64,000 nt of DNA, taken from assembly GCA_015680685.1 (NCBI GenBank), contig MNCI01035277.1:80462-144461 (forward strand), written 5' to 3'. The stretch comes from Gnetum montanum (Eukaryota > Streptophyta > Gnetopsida > Gnetales > Gnetaceae). Positions 10,551 to 21,323 of the stretch are shown here, piece after piece. Every line of letters begins with the position of its first letter. The first letter of the stretch is position 1. The notes under the pieces are model-generated. The model was given only the letters and a program-made list of their open reading frames with translations. It did no database searches and was not told the origin of the DNA. Both the position numbers and the translations under genes were made by a program.

Positions 10551-13314
10551 ATGGCCCTAAAGAGAGGCGATCGAATAGGACCGTTCCAAGGAGTAGCTAA
10601 ACTGTTGAGAGGAGGCAAAAGCCAGTAACCTCATGCAAAACATGTAGAGTAGGAGGCTCACTCATTTAGCATTCATTAGGAAACCCTTGCAATAGTGAAA
10701 TCTAGCCATGTAGAAGGTGGCATAGTTAGAGCCCCAGAACCAGGGCAACATCTTACACTATCCCTAGAATGTCTCCAAGCCATTCAGGAGAGGTCCACCT
10801 TTGTAGCTATGATCGTGAAGCTTAATTTTGGGCCTTTCATTGAGTTTTCCCCTGGACCAGTAAAGAATCAATTTAAGGTGTCTTCAATATGGCTTATTCT
10901 CTTGAAAAGTGATGATTGGTACTTGGGTGAAACATACCAATTCTAGCATGGCAAGGAGGAAGGCACCATTGCCAATGTAGGTGGTGTTTCCATTGATTTT
11001 TCTACAAAGCCCATTGTAGAGGTCCTAAATATTCCAAACTTCGGATCAAAAGTTGCTGATTTTCCACTCACTCAGATGTAGACACATGAAAATTATGGTT
11101 GAAATGGGCTTACAACAGGGTGAATAAAGTTTATGATGGAATAGAGGATCTACTTTAAGATTGACATGTATCACATTTTCCCCATTGAAGATTTAAATAG
11201 ATTATCTACTGATGTGGTGCAAGGTAGTGTGATTTTGATGGAAAAATTTAATGTAAATTTGCCCCATGTATATCTGATGGAAATATTAAGGCGATTTGAA
11301 GAAAGAAAGATAGGGAAGCTTGCCTTGCCCTTCCCTTGTCTCATTACAAAGTTGTGAAAATGTGCTAGAATCTTGGGCTATACAAATGATGTTCTTAGAA
11401 AAGCCCAAAATGCTTCATATGCTGAATTACTCAAACCGTTGGTGCCAAGGAAAGATGTTGGCAAGCAATTAGAGTAAGAGGAAGAGCGAATAGTTGGGCC
11501 CATTGTGCCTCAAATGACAAGACCAAGCCAACAATAGGAAGTGAGTCCTATCACACAACCCATAAGCTAGCAAGTCCAACAATTGCCACTGCCATAACAA
11601 GACTATCAATTGTCCATCAATCACCTCTAAATAATCGCTGAGACAGTCAGTTGGGAAAGTCGTGATGCCAAAAATCTATTCAAGGTTATTGATGATGTTG
11701 TACAGCCCACTGTTTTGATTGACCTTGCAAGTGGACATATTTCATTGATTTTAGGAGGAGAGTCCCGGTTGTCTTAGCAGATCTCTAGGAATGCTACATC
11801 CTTCTAGGTCAAATTAAAAATTAGTGAAGATGCCATAGTTGTGGTCATGTAGCACCAGGATGTGGCAAGTGCAATAGAGGTGGTCATAGATCACATCAAA
11901 GAATCGTTTAACGTCCTTGTTGTGCCATCGGTAGATTTCATAGGAGGACAGGATGCTCAAGTTTTGGCTGGTCCCTCAATGACTCCTAAAAAACATGAGG
12001 ATGTCTTGGATCGCTTGCTGCAAATAGGACAAGTTATGACATCCCTTTTTGACATCCCCCAAGATGTCATAGTAGCACAATCAGCCCTCATTTCCACCAA
12101 AGGAAAATTGGTCATGGCTAAAGTTAGGGTTGAGCACACAGAAGCAAAGTTGCAAAAATTGCAAGAAAAGCTCGTCACCTTATAAGCTGAATGAAGGAAT
12201 CCTTTCCAATTTATCGTAGCTAACCAATTAGACATTTTCAAAATTGAGCAGCTGAATAAGCTATTGGAAGAAAATAAAAAGATGAAAAAGAAGAAAGAAT
12301 AGGTTGGTTGGGATGCTTCAAAGGCACAAGCTCAAATGTATGCACATGCTAAAGCTCTCAAGGCCTTACAAGAGGAGAATAAACTACTTGCTGTTGAAAA
12401 TATTTGAATGAAAATAGTTGAGAAATACAAGAATGTTCTCAAAGAAAGTTTCTAACAAATGCAAGAATAATTAGTTCGAGTCAGCCAAGATATGAGTTGC
12501 TTGGCTAAGGAGAATAGAACCCTCTCCATGGAGGAGGTCTACACCATCCATCAAACAATAGCCATAGAAATAAGTGTGTGGAAAAATGAGGCCAAGAAGC
12601 ATAAGAAGTTAAAAGAAAAATTCCATGATTAGGTGGGGATGTACAAGAAAATCATCAAAAAGGAGATCTATATGGCTAAGGCTCACATTAATTCTTTTAG
12701 TACTCATCACATTGACTGGCCAGCAATACTGGATACTTATGCCTTCACCCATCAAGCAGACTGAAAAGTTGGGACCTACAGATTTAGGACTTAACAGAGT
12801 ACATGGGGTTGGCAAATCTGTGATATGCCAACTTGGCCATGTTAACAGCAAGACACCCGAGAACTAAGCTTGAGAAGCAAGTAGATGCCACTTATGCTAA
12901 GTATGAGACAGAGTTTGTTGAGCATAAGAAAACATTATAAAAATTAGAAGTTGCAAACTCTAAATTAGAAGTGGTCAAAGCAAGCTACCGTGACCAAAAG
13001 TATGTAGTAGCAAACTTGGCTTGACAGCTAACAAAGCACCAGAAATTATGAGACAAAGCTAGAGCCTATGAGAAGGAATGATGGCAATTTGCCAAATGGT
13101 ATGTTAAGGCAAACAGATGTTTCCATAGCTGTCGTGTCCATGGGAGGTGCCAGCCACATCAAACATTGGAACATTAGCATGGGTCATGCATGATCCTCAA
13201 ATAGAAGAAGAGAAACCATAGGCACTTCTCACCCATCAACAATCTTAGAAGCTTTCATGGCTAGATAAAGGAAAAGCACCAATGGAGGAGCCACCACCTC
13301 TGGGAACCACATGA
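10551..13314 (+). pseudogene. B1 ORF2: domain resembling putative plant transposon protein, plus coiled coil (broken)
   Basis: It starts ATGGCCCTAAAG. One frame (codons starting at multiples of 3) stays open to homology from 10551 to about 12760, with stops but no frameshift; a one-base deletion near 12760 shifts the rest. N-terminal part (10695-11460): ELNFGPF, DDWYLGETYQF, VSIDFSTKPI..VL, YHIFPIEDLNRL, LALPFPCLITKL. These resemble the putative plant transposon protein family (Transposase_32; from memory, not searched). Then comes a linker, and a long Lys/Glu/Leu coiled coil (about 12080-13080: KIEQLNKLLEENKKM). The tail near 13270 reads DKGKAPMEEPPP before TGA 13312-13314. It is the last gene before the 3' LTR, the position of envelope-like genes in Athila. 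Function unknown. Confidence 0.72.
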
Positions 13315-13473
13315 GTTCCAACATTTTGAATTCTATATTTTGTGTTTTGTATCCAAGTTTTGTGTTTCCATACTGTGTCATGGTTAGTTAGTAGTAGTCA
13401 ATAATCCCATACATAATGTTTTATAAGGGGCTCTTTCTCATTGTATTAACTCGAGGATGAGTTTTTATTTAGT

Positions 13474-13483
13474 CGTGGGGGTA
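13474..13483 (+). other. B1 polypurine tract
   Basis: CGTGGGGGTA immediately before TGATAAATTG, the LTR start. Confidence 0.75.
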
Positions 13484-13680
13484 TGATAAATTGTGACTTG
13501 CCAGGTCCTGATATCAAGTACTTGATATTGGGTATGCGATATTACGGCCTGGATATGATATCGTAAACGTGATATCGTGATTCCTATGTTAGCTTATAAA
13601 TATATCACTCAGGCACACAATGAGGGGATCATTGGAAGGCTAGAAGTTCTTTTCTTTTAGTAGTTTAGTTTTCAATTTCT
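13484..13680 (+). repeat. B1 3' LTR, first 197 bases only
   Basis: It matches the B2 LTR start (TGATGAATTGTGGTTTGCC). GATATC-type palindromes lie at 13510-13576 and a TATA box at 13593-13602. Homology to B2 stops near 13680 at an A/T-rich junction with the compound unit, so the rest of this LTR is lost. Confidence 0.8.
13510..13602 (+). promoter_or_regulatory. B1 LTR GATATC array plus TATA box
   Basis: Five palindromes (GATATC or GATATT) lie at about 13510, 13524, 13538, 13557 and 13571, with spacing of about 14-19 bases. TTATAAATA follows. The spacing is close to that in A1 and A2. Confidence 0.6.
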
Positions 13681-13903
13681 GCATTTCATTTTTAAAAATT
13701 TGCAAAAATTTGCAACTTGGTTGTTGCATTTCATTTTTAAAAATTTTCATAGATTGCTACTTAGAATTTTTTTTATTTTTAATAGATTGGTATGTAGATG
13801 ATTTCCCACTACTAAGTAATGGCTTAAAAATATAAATTAAAAACATAATTGCAAGTAATAATCTTGAACAAATTTTTGTAGTGAACTTGTTTATTCAATG
13901 CTA

Positions 13904-13928
13904 ATATATATATATATATATATATATT
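13904..13928. repeat. (TA)n microsatellite
   Basis: About twelve TA units. The second copy of the compound unit has only a short ATATATGTATATA here (near 35638), so the tract has expanded or shrunk since duplication. Confidence 0.85.
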
Positions 13929-13974
13929 ATATTAATAAAAGGTCAAAATTAGGGTTTAACTTAAAGCATATAGG

Positions 13975-14305
13975 GGTGTAGAGTAAGTGGTCAAGACAGT
14001 TATCTCTCGGTTGGGAGATTGTGGGTTTGATTCTTGCCCATGCATTTGAGTGTGGTAATAGTAGGTGACATCCATGTTGTGTGTGGGTAAGGGTTGTGGT
14101 ACCATTCATCTTTTGGTTGAGAAATTGTGGATTTGATTCTTGCCTACACTTCGGGGTGTGGCAACAATGGAGTAGCCTTATGCTAGAACCCTTTTCATTC
14201 ATGGGTAACATCTACCTCATGTGAGGGTTGGTGTTGTGCTACCATTCATGTCTTTGTTGAGATATTGTGAGTTCGAATATGTGTTTTCAAGTGTAGCAAT
14301 AGTGG
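13975..14305 (+). repeat. tRNA-like tandem repeats, copy 1
   Basis: Three diverged units of about 120-140 bases share a core GGTTGAGA.ATTGTGGGTTTGATTCTTGCC followed by GTGTGGCAATAGTGG. TAGAGTAAGTGG and GGTTTGATTC resemble RNA polymerase III A and B boxes with tRNA-like spacing in the first unit, so a tRNA-derived SINE origin is possible. No complete cloverleaf was traced and this is not a tRNA gene. Confidence 0.45.
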
Positions 14306-14309
14306 AGTC

Positions 14310-14440
14310 CACCCTTACTACATGCAAGGACTACATTCAATTGGTACAGAAAATCCTAGAGGAGATGGATAGAGTCCTAGAACAAGGAGGAACTCAAGGC
14401 CTAGGACCTCCTTTAAACTTAGAAAAGATAGATCATCAAG
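14310..14440 (+). pseudogene. Scrap of B-type gag N-terminal region
   Basis: The stretch with AGGACTACATTCA, GGAGATGGATAGAGTCCTAG and AAGGCCTAGGACCTCCT aligns with 24392-24515 of B2 gag (AAAGACTACATTTACC... AAGGCCTAGGACCTCCTC). Its right end abuts the minus-strand ORF2 at about 14440, and the same joint is present in copy 2 near 36165. Confidence 0.55.
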
Positions 14441-14902
14441 TAGGACACTAGGATGTCCTTGATTTTGACCATTGAACCGGCCTATTGATTGTTTGAGAAG
14501 AGATATGTCTCTCCCATGTACCACTCTTTATTGGAAGTGATTGTGGACCACATGGGAGAGTTTTACAACTAAGCTTTGACTTATGGAGGTGTGAACTCAA
14601 AGAAAGGTCCAAAGTTTAATTCTTTGAGCATTAGTTTCTAAACCTCCCACTTTGTGATTTTCTTGAGGCAAGCTTTCATCAAGGTCTCCTCAAGGTTTGA
14701 TCTTGGTTCGGGTGCCTCTTCTTGGTGAGATTGTTATGTTGTAGTAGATTCTTTGGGAATCTATTAGACAAATTCCACTTCAAGCTCCTCCTGAAGAGGT
14801 CTCGTTGCATGGATCTCAGCTTGCTCGTGGGCCTATTCTTAGCTATTTGTCCCTTGGTTGGGATAGTCCTCCTTCCTATGTGTGTTTTCCCTTAGGTGCC
14901 AT
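14441..14902 (-). pseudogene. C1 ORF2, N-terminal part only
   Basis: On the minus strand the ATG at 14902-14900 starts MAPKGKHT and is preceded by TGTGACTGTAG. The motif WYxGETYLFWNNQ and VKIKDVLVSYS, homologous to H (WYMEETYLFYNN, IKIKDIQVSYS) and B, lies about 14450-14520. The protein is cut at about residue 150 by the gag scrap. Stops are frequent. It is the same gene as ORF2 of B1 and B2 but nearer to H in sequence. Confidence 0.65.
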
Positions 14903-16504
14903 CTACAGTCACAACATAACCAAGGATTAGCATTTAATGTGTAACTTATAACATTTAAGTACATTTCTCATTGGGCAATTACAATTTAGGCTAAGTTTGG
15001 ACCATGGTAGATTGATTATTTTATTATTATTTTGATGAATTTTAACTTAGAATGTTACCAGAGCTTGTTGGAAAGGTTTACCTCTTATAATTTGATGTTT
15101 TAATGTTGGTTTCTTTGTTAAACCTTTGTGGAAGTTGGAAATTTTTCAAAAAATATTTCATCAAAAACTTAAGGTTTGTAGGCCCCACGACAAAGAGCTT
15201 ACCTCTAGTAGCTATAGGGTTAAAGAATGAAGTGGATCGAATAAATGGTTAGGAAGATATGGGTCTTGGAAGGTTTTAAGCTTTGAAAAATTCAAAAAAC
15301 TCCATCCTCATTTAAGAGCAAATGTAAAACAAATGCTAAGTGTTTCTACCTATATATAGGTGAGTGAATCCTTGCATCAATAGGATCCCATATATAGGGT
15401 TCCATTTATGTAAGGGCTTCGTCAATGGGTACCCTTCTACAAAGCTGATACCCAAAATTTCCACATTATAATATCTTCAAAAATACAAGGAGTTTTCTTG
15501 TGTAATTGGTATCTATGGAGAGATAAAAAATTTGTGAACATGATGAAATACTTGAAGAAGGCTATGGTTAAATGACCTAATAAAATTCATCCTTAGTCTA
15601 GACCAAAACCAACCACTTTTAGTGGCCTTGCATTGCCAATCTAAGACCAGACCACTTCTTTGAGACACAAGAATGCTCTCTTAGATCAATCATCATTCCT
15701 TATTAAAGAAGAAAAAAGAAGCAAGAAGGGAGAAAACACCTTAGTTAGAGGAGAATTTCAGGCATGGGTAAGATGTCTTTCTAGTCCCATAACCAGTGCT
15801 TGTAGCTCATTATTTTGTCTAAGGGGTGTGCTTTGAATTCCCATCATCATCATCCATTTTTTTTGAATTTTATGTTTTTATGATTTTTTTGCACGGAAAC
15901 CACACCATGTAAAGACTTATTTAACTTCTTGTTATTGGTTGATGTGGAATGGTATGAAATCCATGAAAACACTCATGCACTCAAGCAAGTAGAAAGGCAC
16001 AAAGATTATTGAATCCCCTTGAAATTACATCCTTTTCAAATCATTTAAATATTTTCCAAGTTTGGAAACTACCAAGGTCAAAAGTTTTTTAAATTTTTAT
16101 TAATGAAAAAGGGACCTCATATTTCCAAAACAAAGAAAACCATAGCATTTGTGGATGGGTGGATGATGTGGACTCACTAATTGTTCCATAAAAAGATACT
16201 TTGTCTTAGTCATTAGTCATCAAAATTCAAAAATAGAAACCATACATTAGTAATCAAAGACATTAAATACAAACCACCATTAGCAAATAATTACAACATC
16301 ACTGTGTCCTATTGGTAACAAAGCATTTTATTAGAAAACAAGAAGAAAAATTCATACCAAAATAAAGTAAAATATAAAAGAAATTATAAAATATTCAAGA
16401 AAGTCAAAACATACTAACAATGTTGTAAAACAAAAATTGGAAAAATAACAAAGTGTAAAACAAAAAGGTATAAAAATCAAAAAAGTGTAAAACAAATAAG
16501 TAGA
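14903..16504 (-). other. C1 noncoding region between integrase and ORF2
   Basis: Holds, in minus-strand order, an A/C-rich tract (TTTTTGTTTTACAC on the minus strand), a stretch matching A1 4670-4830, an internal array and TATA (15351-15440), and an AT-rich segment (about 14950-15180) that could be an intron ending at the ORF2 splice-like site. A deletion relative to C2 at about 15557 removed the conserved block. Confidence 0.6.
15351..15440 (-). promoter_or_regulatory. C1 internal array plus TATA box
   Basis: On the minus strand, CCCATTGACG, ATGGAACCCTATATATGGGA and CCTATTGATGC are followed by CCTATATATAGG (15349-15360). The ORF2 ATG lies about 450 bases further on. The motifs match those in the E, D and F LTRs rather than the GATATC type of A and B. 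Confidence 0.5.
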
Positions 16505-17470
16505 AAAAATGAGCCACTAATATGATTAGCAAGGATGGCCATCTTCCTCATGACTGAGTTGAAAGAAGGAGATCTGAAAGATTGAGCGAGGTTATTCATC
16601 TGATGAAGTGTTTCTTGCATTGGCTTACTTAGGCTCATGGAAAGGTTTTACTTGTTGTATGTTAACTAACTACTTTTTTTTTCAAGCTTTTAGGTTTGTA
16701 GATCAACATGGCCCCAAAAGAAAAAGGTTTCATAAATGATATAAGGCCCTTTCCATAATGTTTGGAACTTAGTTTATTAAGGTATGTGTGTGGGGTTGCA
16801 GTAGAGGACCTTGTTTCGAGGTTGAAATTTAACTTCCTTATCCTAAGATCATGGCATTTTCTTTTTGAATGCCTTGTGAACTTCATTCAAGGACAAGGCC
16901 ACTAATCGATTCTCATCTAGCACATTGAGGTTGATCAACCTCTTTTTTTTTGTGCTAGGCTTAGGTCAAGACCTAAGTCACAAGTTGTTGAAAGTGTATG
17001 GAGCTCAGATTGAATGGGAAGAGTTGGAAGTTTTTCATACACCATCTCATAGGGAGAGTAGCCTATAGGAAGTTTCCATGTTGAGCGGTATGCCCAAAGA
17101 GCATCGTTAAGTTTTGTGCTCTAGTCTCTCCTATATTTGCTAATTGTTCTAGTTAAGATCTTGATGATCTTCCTATTGGTGACTTTAGCTTAACCATTAG
17201 CTTGGGGTTGATAGGGTGTTAGTTTATGTTTAATCCCCAAGTGTTACATGCACTTGCGAAAGGTAGTACCCTTAAAGTGAGTACCATTATCAAAAATTAG
17301 TGCATGTGGAACTCCAAACCTATTAAAAATATTTTGTTATACAAATTGAGCAACTGTGGAAAATGTACAATTAGTGACAACCACTGCTTATGCCCATTTG
17401 GTATAATAGTCAACAACAACTATTATGTATGCCTTTCCATTTAACATGGGCATGATGGGACCTAATAAAG
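16505..17470 (-). pseudogene. int: C1 integrase core and C-terminus (broken)
   Basis: On the minus strand: NGKAYIIVVVDYYTKW (first catalytic Asp), PHALIFDNGTHF (second Asp), LTPYQPQANG then a stop and AKVTN, where the third catalytic acid should be, then NDALWAYRSTWKLPIGYSPYEMVY, typical of Athila integrases. The Glu position reads Lys, so this copy is dead even without its stops. RT and RNase H are missing: the E1 LTR starts at 17489, a joint shared with copy 2. Confidence 0.82.
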
Positions 17471-17488
17471 TGTCTTCGTTGGCTTCAT

Positions 17489-18337
17489 TGATGGGATGCC
17501 ATTAATGTAACCCGATTGAAAAGATACCATTGATGTAGGGTTTTCCACATTGACATGTACCCATCAATGTGGCACACTAGTAGGTCTATAAATATGGCAC
17601 CCCAACCATGTTAATTGGGGGTTAGAATTTCAATTGTTAGTGGAATTCTTGCAGTTTGTTTCCATAAGAGATAGAATAATTTTCTAAGTGCCCATAGTAG
17701 AAGTTAAGGAGTGTACATATCTTTATTTGAGCACTATTGTACCTAAGCACTACAAGGTATGCAGTAATAAAGATGAGCTTTTTGATAAACCTTGCAACAC
17801 TTGGACTAGCTTAATAATTTATTTACGCATTTATTATTTTCATTAATTAAGCTATAATGATTAAGAGTTTAAGTAATTAATTAAGTTAAATAAGCTATCA
17901 CACATAAGTATGATCACTTCAAGCATACGTATAGCACTTGGTAATCCCAGTAGCACTTAATACTTGGTCACCCAATAGTGTTGTATTTGTTCAGGATATG
18001 TACAAAAAGTGGGACCATATGCTTATGTTAGGATAGTTAGTTATTAATTAGCTATTAAATTAGTTGAATTAGTTAATCAATTTATTCTTCAGCTATTACC
18101 AACCTTAGGCAAACAAAATATAAAATAATAAAAATCATGTATCTTAATTTTACTTAACCATACATCTGAGCTTCACAACTGTAGTTGGGAAGACGAAAAT
18201 CATTCGACAATTAGATTCACCTTCTAAATTGAATCCTATGTACAAGAACACTAGAAATCCATGGAATTCAATCAAATTATGCATGAATGCCCTAGTGATT
18301 CATATGGTTGGGCATAGAGGTACCTTGCCACTCATCA
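17489..18337 (+). repeat. E1 5' LTR, 849 bp
   Basis: It starts TGATGGGATGCC and ends CCACTCATCA, followed by a primer site. The U3 start carries repeated ATTAATG, CCATTGATG and CATCAATG motifs (17495-17575), and a TATA box CTATAAATA lies at 17586-17594. GTAATAAAGATG near 17765-17777 is the likely polyadenylation signal. Confidence 0.82.
17495..17594 (+). promoter_or_regulatory. E1 LTR promoter: CATCAATG-type array plus TATA box
   Basis: Inverted and direct copies of CATTGATG/CATCAATG (decayed CATCGATG) lie in the 80 bases before CTATAAATA. Position and spacing equal the GATATC arrays of A and B, but the motif differs. Confidence 0.5.
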
Positions 18338-18338
18338 T

Positions 18339-18356
18339 TGGTGCCATTGCTTAGGA
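18339..18356 (+). other. E1 primer-binding site
   Basis: TGGTGCCATTGCTTAGGA, 13 of 18 to the tRNA-Asp expectation. E2 is closer (15 of 18). Confidence 0.65.
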
Positions 18357-18496
18357 TTTTTAGCCAATACCATGTGCTATCAATCTAGGATTAGTCAAAA
18401 ATCACTCAACATCATTGAAATGAACCTAAGAAAGTTAAATAACAATAATTAATCAAAACTATACTACAAGCACACTAAGAAATTATTTCTAACAAA

Positions 18497-21323
18497 AATT
18501 TCTTCTTCTTCTAAGAGGCAAGATGATTCTAAGTCAAAAGTACGACAAGAATGTAGAGTGGTCTACACTCATCATGATGAGTTTGTATCCAATTTCACTT
18601 ACATCCTCCAAACTCTTACAAGGTTGGGCATCAAGGAGGTTCAAGGAGAGTATGTTGTGAAAGATCATGACTTCTGGGATTATCATCCCATTAAGACACA
18701 ATGCAAATGAGATCAATAACAGGAAAAGAACCACAAAGCCATGAAGGAGAAATAATTGACTAACTCCTTGTTCTTGCTAAATTAAAAGGATAATGAGGAA
18801 ACTCTTTCCAAGGATTCTCAAAATGCAAACTTTTCACCTCTTGACTCTGGTGAAGGGAAGTCAAATCCAAATCTTGAATTAGTGATCAACAATTCGGGTT
18901 CTGGTAATAGTAAGTCCCATGGTCGTGGGAGTTCTAAGAAAGAGAGTCAAAGAGGGAACTCAAATAAGCATAATGACGATCACTCTAATGATCATGGTCA
19001 TGAAAAATGGATAGGAAGTATCAAAAGCCATGGTGGTGGTAGTCCTCCTCCCTCTTCATCCTCTTCATTTGGATTAGCTTCCTCCTCTAAATTTGAAAAG
19101 AACTATAGGTGGTGAGACAACAATGATAATCCTAGAGACCACCATGAATGAAGGAATGGCAGAGATTGAGATCATGATGATAAACCTCTACTGGCCACTC
19201 AAAATATGCTCAACATCATAGAGGATATCAAAATTCCTACCAAGCATGTTAAAGATAACCAAATCAAGTAGCTAGACATGAATAATGTCTCCATATTTGA
19301 GGGGGGATATAACTCGAATCCTTAAATGCATCTACAAGCCTTTCATGATGCATGTTCCTTAAAAAATATTGAAAATTATTTAAAGAAGTTGAATCTATTC
19401 CCCAGAACACTCATCATAGAAGCAAAAAGTTGGTATCGATCTCTAGAACTAGAATCAATCTATTAATGGAGATGTACTCCAAAGTGTCAAACTTGCGAAG
19501 TTAAATCCAAGGTTGGAAAAAAGAAACACATGAACCCTTGGATGTTATCATGGGTAGATATTATTTATTATTACATTGATGCCCTAGCCATGATTACTCT
19601 TAGTGGAAACAACTTCACCACATCATAGATGGGTTTTGCTTAGAAACACGAAGGACCCTTAGGGTCTATGCCCAAGGAAGACTGTCAAAATTAAGAGCCC
19701 ATCAGATACAAAGGATGATTGAGCAGGTAGCAAAAGAAGAAGGAGAGTTGAGGAAATGAGAGAGTGTAGAAGAATATAATAGGGATCCTTCCATTAGAAA
19801 TAAGCAAGTCAACTTTTGTGATAGTGAGAAGGAGTAATCTCTTGATGAGGTGATGCAACGAAAGACCTTGTCAATCCAAAAATCTATGTCTAAGATTTTC
19901 GCCAAGGTAGATAAAATGTAGGATTTGTTAGATGAAAAATTTCAAACTACTCTTAAAATTGTAGAAGAATCAATAGGCCAAAGTGGTGATCATGACCATA
20001 AGAGACGGAAAGAAGTTGAATGTGCCTACCAAAGGTGTAAGGAAAAAGCTGCTACAATAGAAGAAGTTGTGGAGACTGAATCAGATGATGATGGTGGATG
20101 TGACATCTGCCATTATGAACATCCTAAGGGATGTTGCCCTATTGTGTCACACTCATAAGGATTTGGGGTGTATGCTCTAAATCCACAACTATCAAAAAGG
20201 AAAAAACCTAGAAGATTACCTTATCCTCAAGGCAATCCTAGGTGGTTCCACCAGAAATAATCTTATTATTCAAGTGAAAATCCACCACAACCATATGAGC
20301 AATATTACTAATAGCAGTAATCATAGTCATGGGGGATGCCACCAAAATGGTACCAATACCCTTACAAGTAATCAAATCTGTATGGGTACCTTGTTCAGCA
20401 TTCCCTATCTCCATGTGACTCTTCCAGTCATGTTTCTCCTTTCTAGCATTACTACCATCATTATAAATATCACCAAACTCATTCTCCACCTGCTAGAGGG
20501 GATTCCATATTCCATCCATACCCTCCTCATGTGCTTGCACCTGTTCCTCCACCCTCAACATAGTTACCACCTACTTGATCCATGTAAGGTGAGCTTCCAA
20601 CTCAACCACAACAACATAATGCTACAAGGGCCATTAATCTATAATTGGTTAATCAACCAAGTGGTTTGGAACCTACATCTCCCAAATGACCATTCTTCTA
20701 ATCCAATAGCCCTATTAAGCCCTCACAAACTCATGTGGCTAGTCATCTTGCTCCTTCCTCATCCTTTATAAGTCATTAAATTGAGAGCCCTTCAAACTAG
20801 ATGCTGCTCAAGATTTTCACTGGTATGTTAAGTCATGTCGTATCTGCCTAGATCTAGGTTGGCAACCTTTCTAGGAAATTAGTCTATCTTGGAAGGCCCC
20901 TTATATATTTGTAGATTTCTAGAAAAAAGCATTGAAAGCTCTTCTAAATTTAGGTTTTAGTGTTAATATGCCTTCCCCTGAGATGTATACTATCTGGAAC
21001 CTACCACCTCTCAAGAAGAGCAATATCATATTAGAATTGGTAGACAATCTATCATTATTCCATTGGAACTGGTAGAAGATATTATGACCACTATTTGTGG
21101 GCAGTCTTATCCTACTAATTTCTTAGTAATCAAAGTTGAGAACTCCAAGGGGGATTTTTCAATCATTATGGGAAGGGTGTGGCTAAGTACTATTGATGCA
21201 AGAATGTGCATCAAAGATCTTTCCCTAGAAATTTCTAAGGAAAATGCATTCAAAAAGATCAAGAAGAAAAACATTTCATGCATTGTGTATAGCGATATAG
21301 GGTGTAATAACTTTGGTTTGTGA
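18497..21323 (+). pseudogene. gag-pro: E1 gag-protease (broken)
   Basis: It begins ISSSSKRQD where D1 and A1 have MSSSSS, so the start codon is mutated. In order: CRVVYTHHDEF near 18560; a Ser/Gly/His-rich spacer (18880-19080); capsid core LDMNNVSIFEGGY..AFHDACSLKN..LFPRTL..SWYRSLEL (about 19270-19450); the Cys/His motif CDICHYEHPKGCCPIVSH near 20098; a Pro/His-rich linker to 20600; protease from about 20930 with PLELVEDIMTTI and FSIIMGRVWLSTIDA. The active-site DSG region near 20950 is degraded. It ends at 21323, where element homology also stops. Confidence 0.8.

Larger units (their letters stand above)
6770..13680 (+). mobile_element. B1: gag plus ORF2 LTR retrotransposon, 5' part displaced by A1
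   Basis: It begins within gag at the point matching 24888 in B2, because A1 sits in front of it. Order: gag (6771-8632), noncoding region with conserved block, internal array and TATA, ORF2 (10551-13314), polypurine tract and 3' LTR from 13484. The LTR stops matching B2 near 13680, where the compound unit begins. Neither protease nor polymerase is present between gag and ORF2, so this family is non-autonomous. Confidence 0.82.
13704..20275. repeat. Compound unit, copy 1
   Basis: Aligns with 35446-42408 through several unrelated junctions: tRNA-like repeats, B-type gag scrap, minus-strand ORF2, noncoding region, minus-strand integrase, plus-strand E LTR and gag. Because every junction is shared, the arrangement existed before copying. 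Copy 1 lacks about 430 bases present in copy 2 (37275-37715) and differs at scattered sites. It is either a segmental duplication or a chimeric element that moved as a unit. Confidence 0.75.

Noticed and set aside
13975-14305. Functional tRNA genes
   Set aside because: Only box-like motifs are present; no complete cloverleaf or anticodon stem could be traced.
16700-16760. Plus-strand ATGGCCCCAAAAG resembling the ORF2 start MAPK
   Set aside because: It is the reverse strand of the C1 integrase C-terminus (FFWGHVDLQT). No splice-like site precedes it and no ORF2 motif follows; D1 has a diverged version at the same place.
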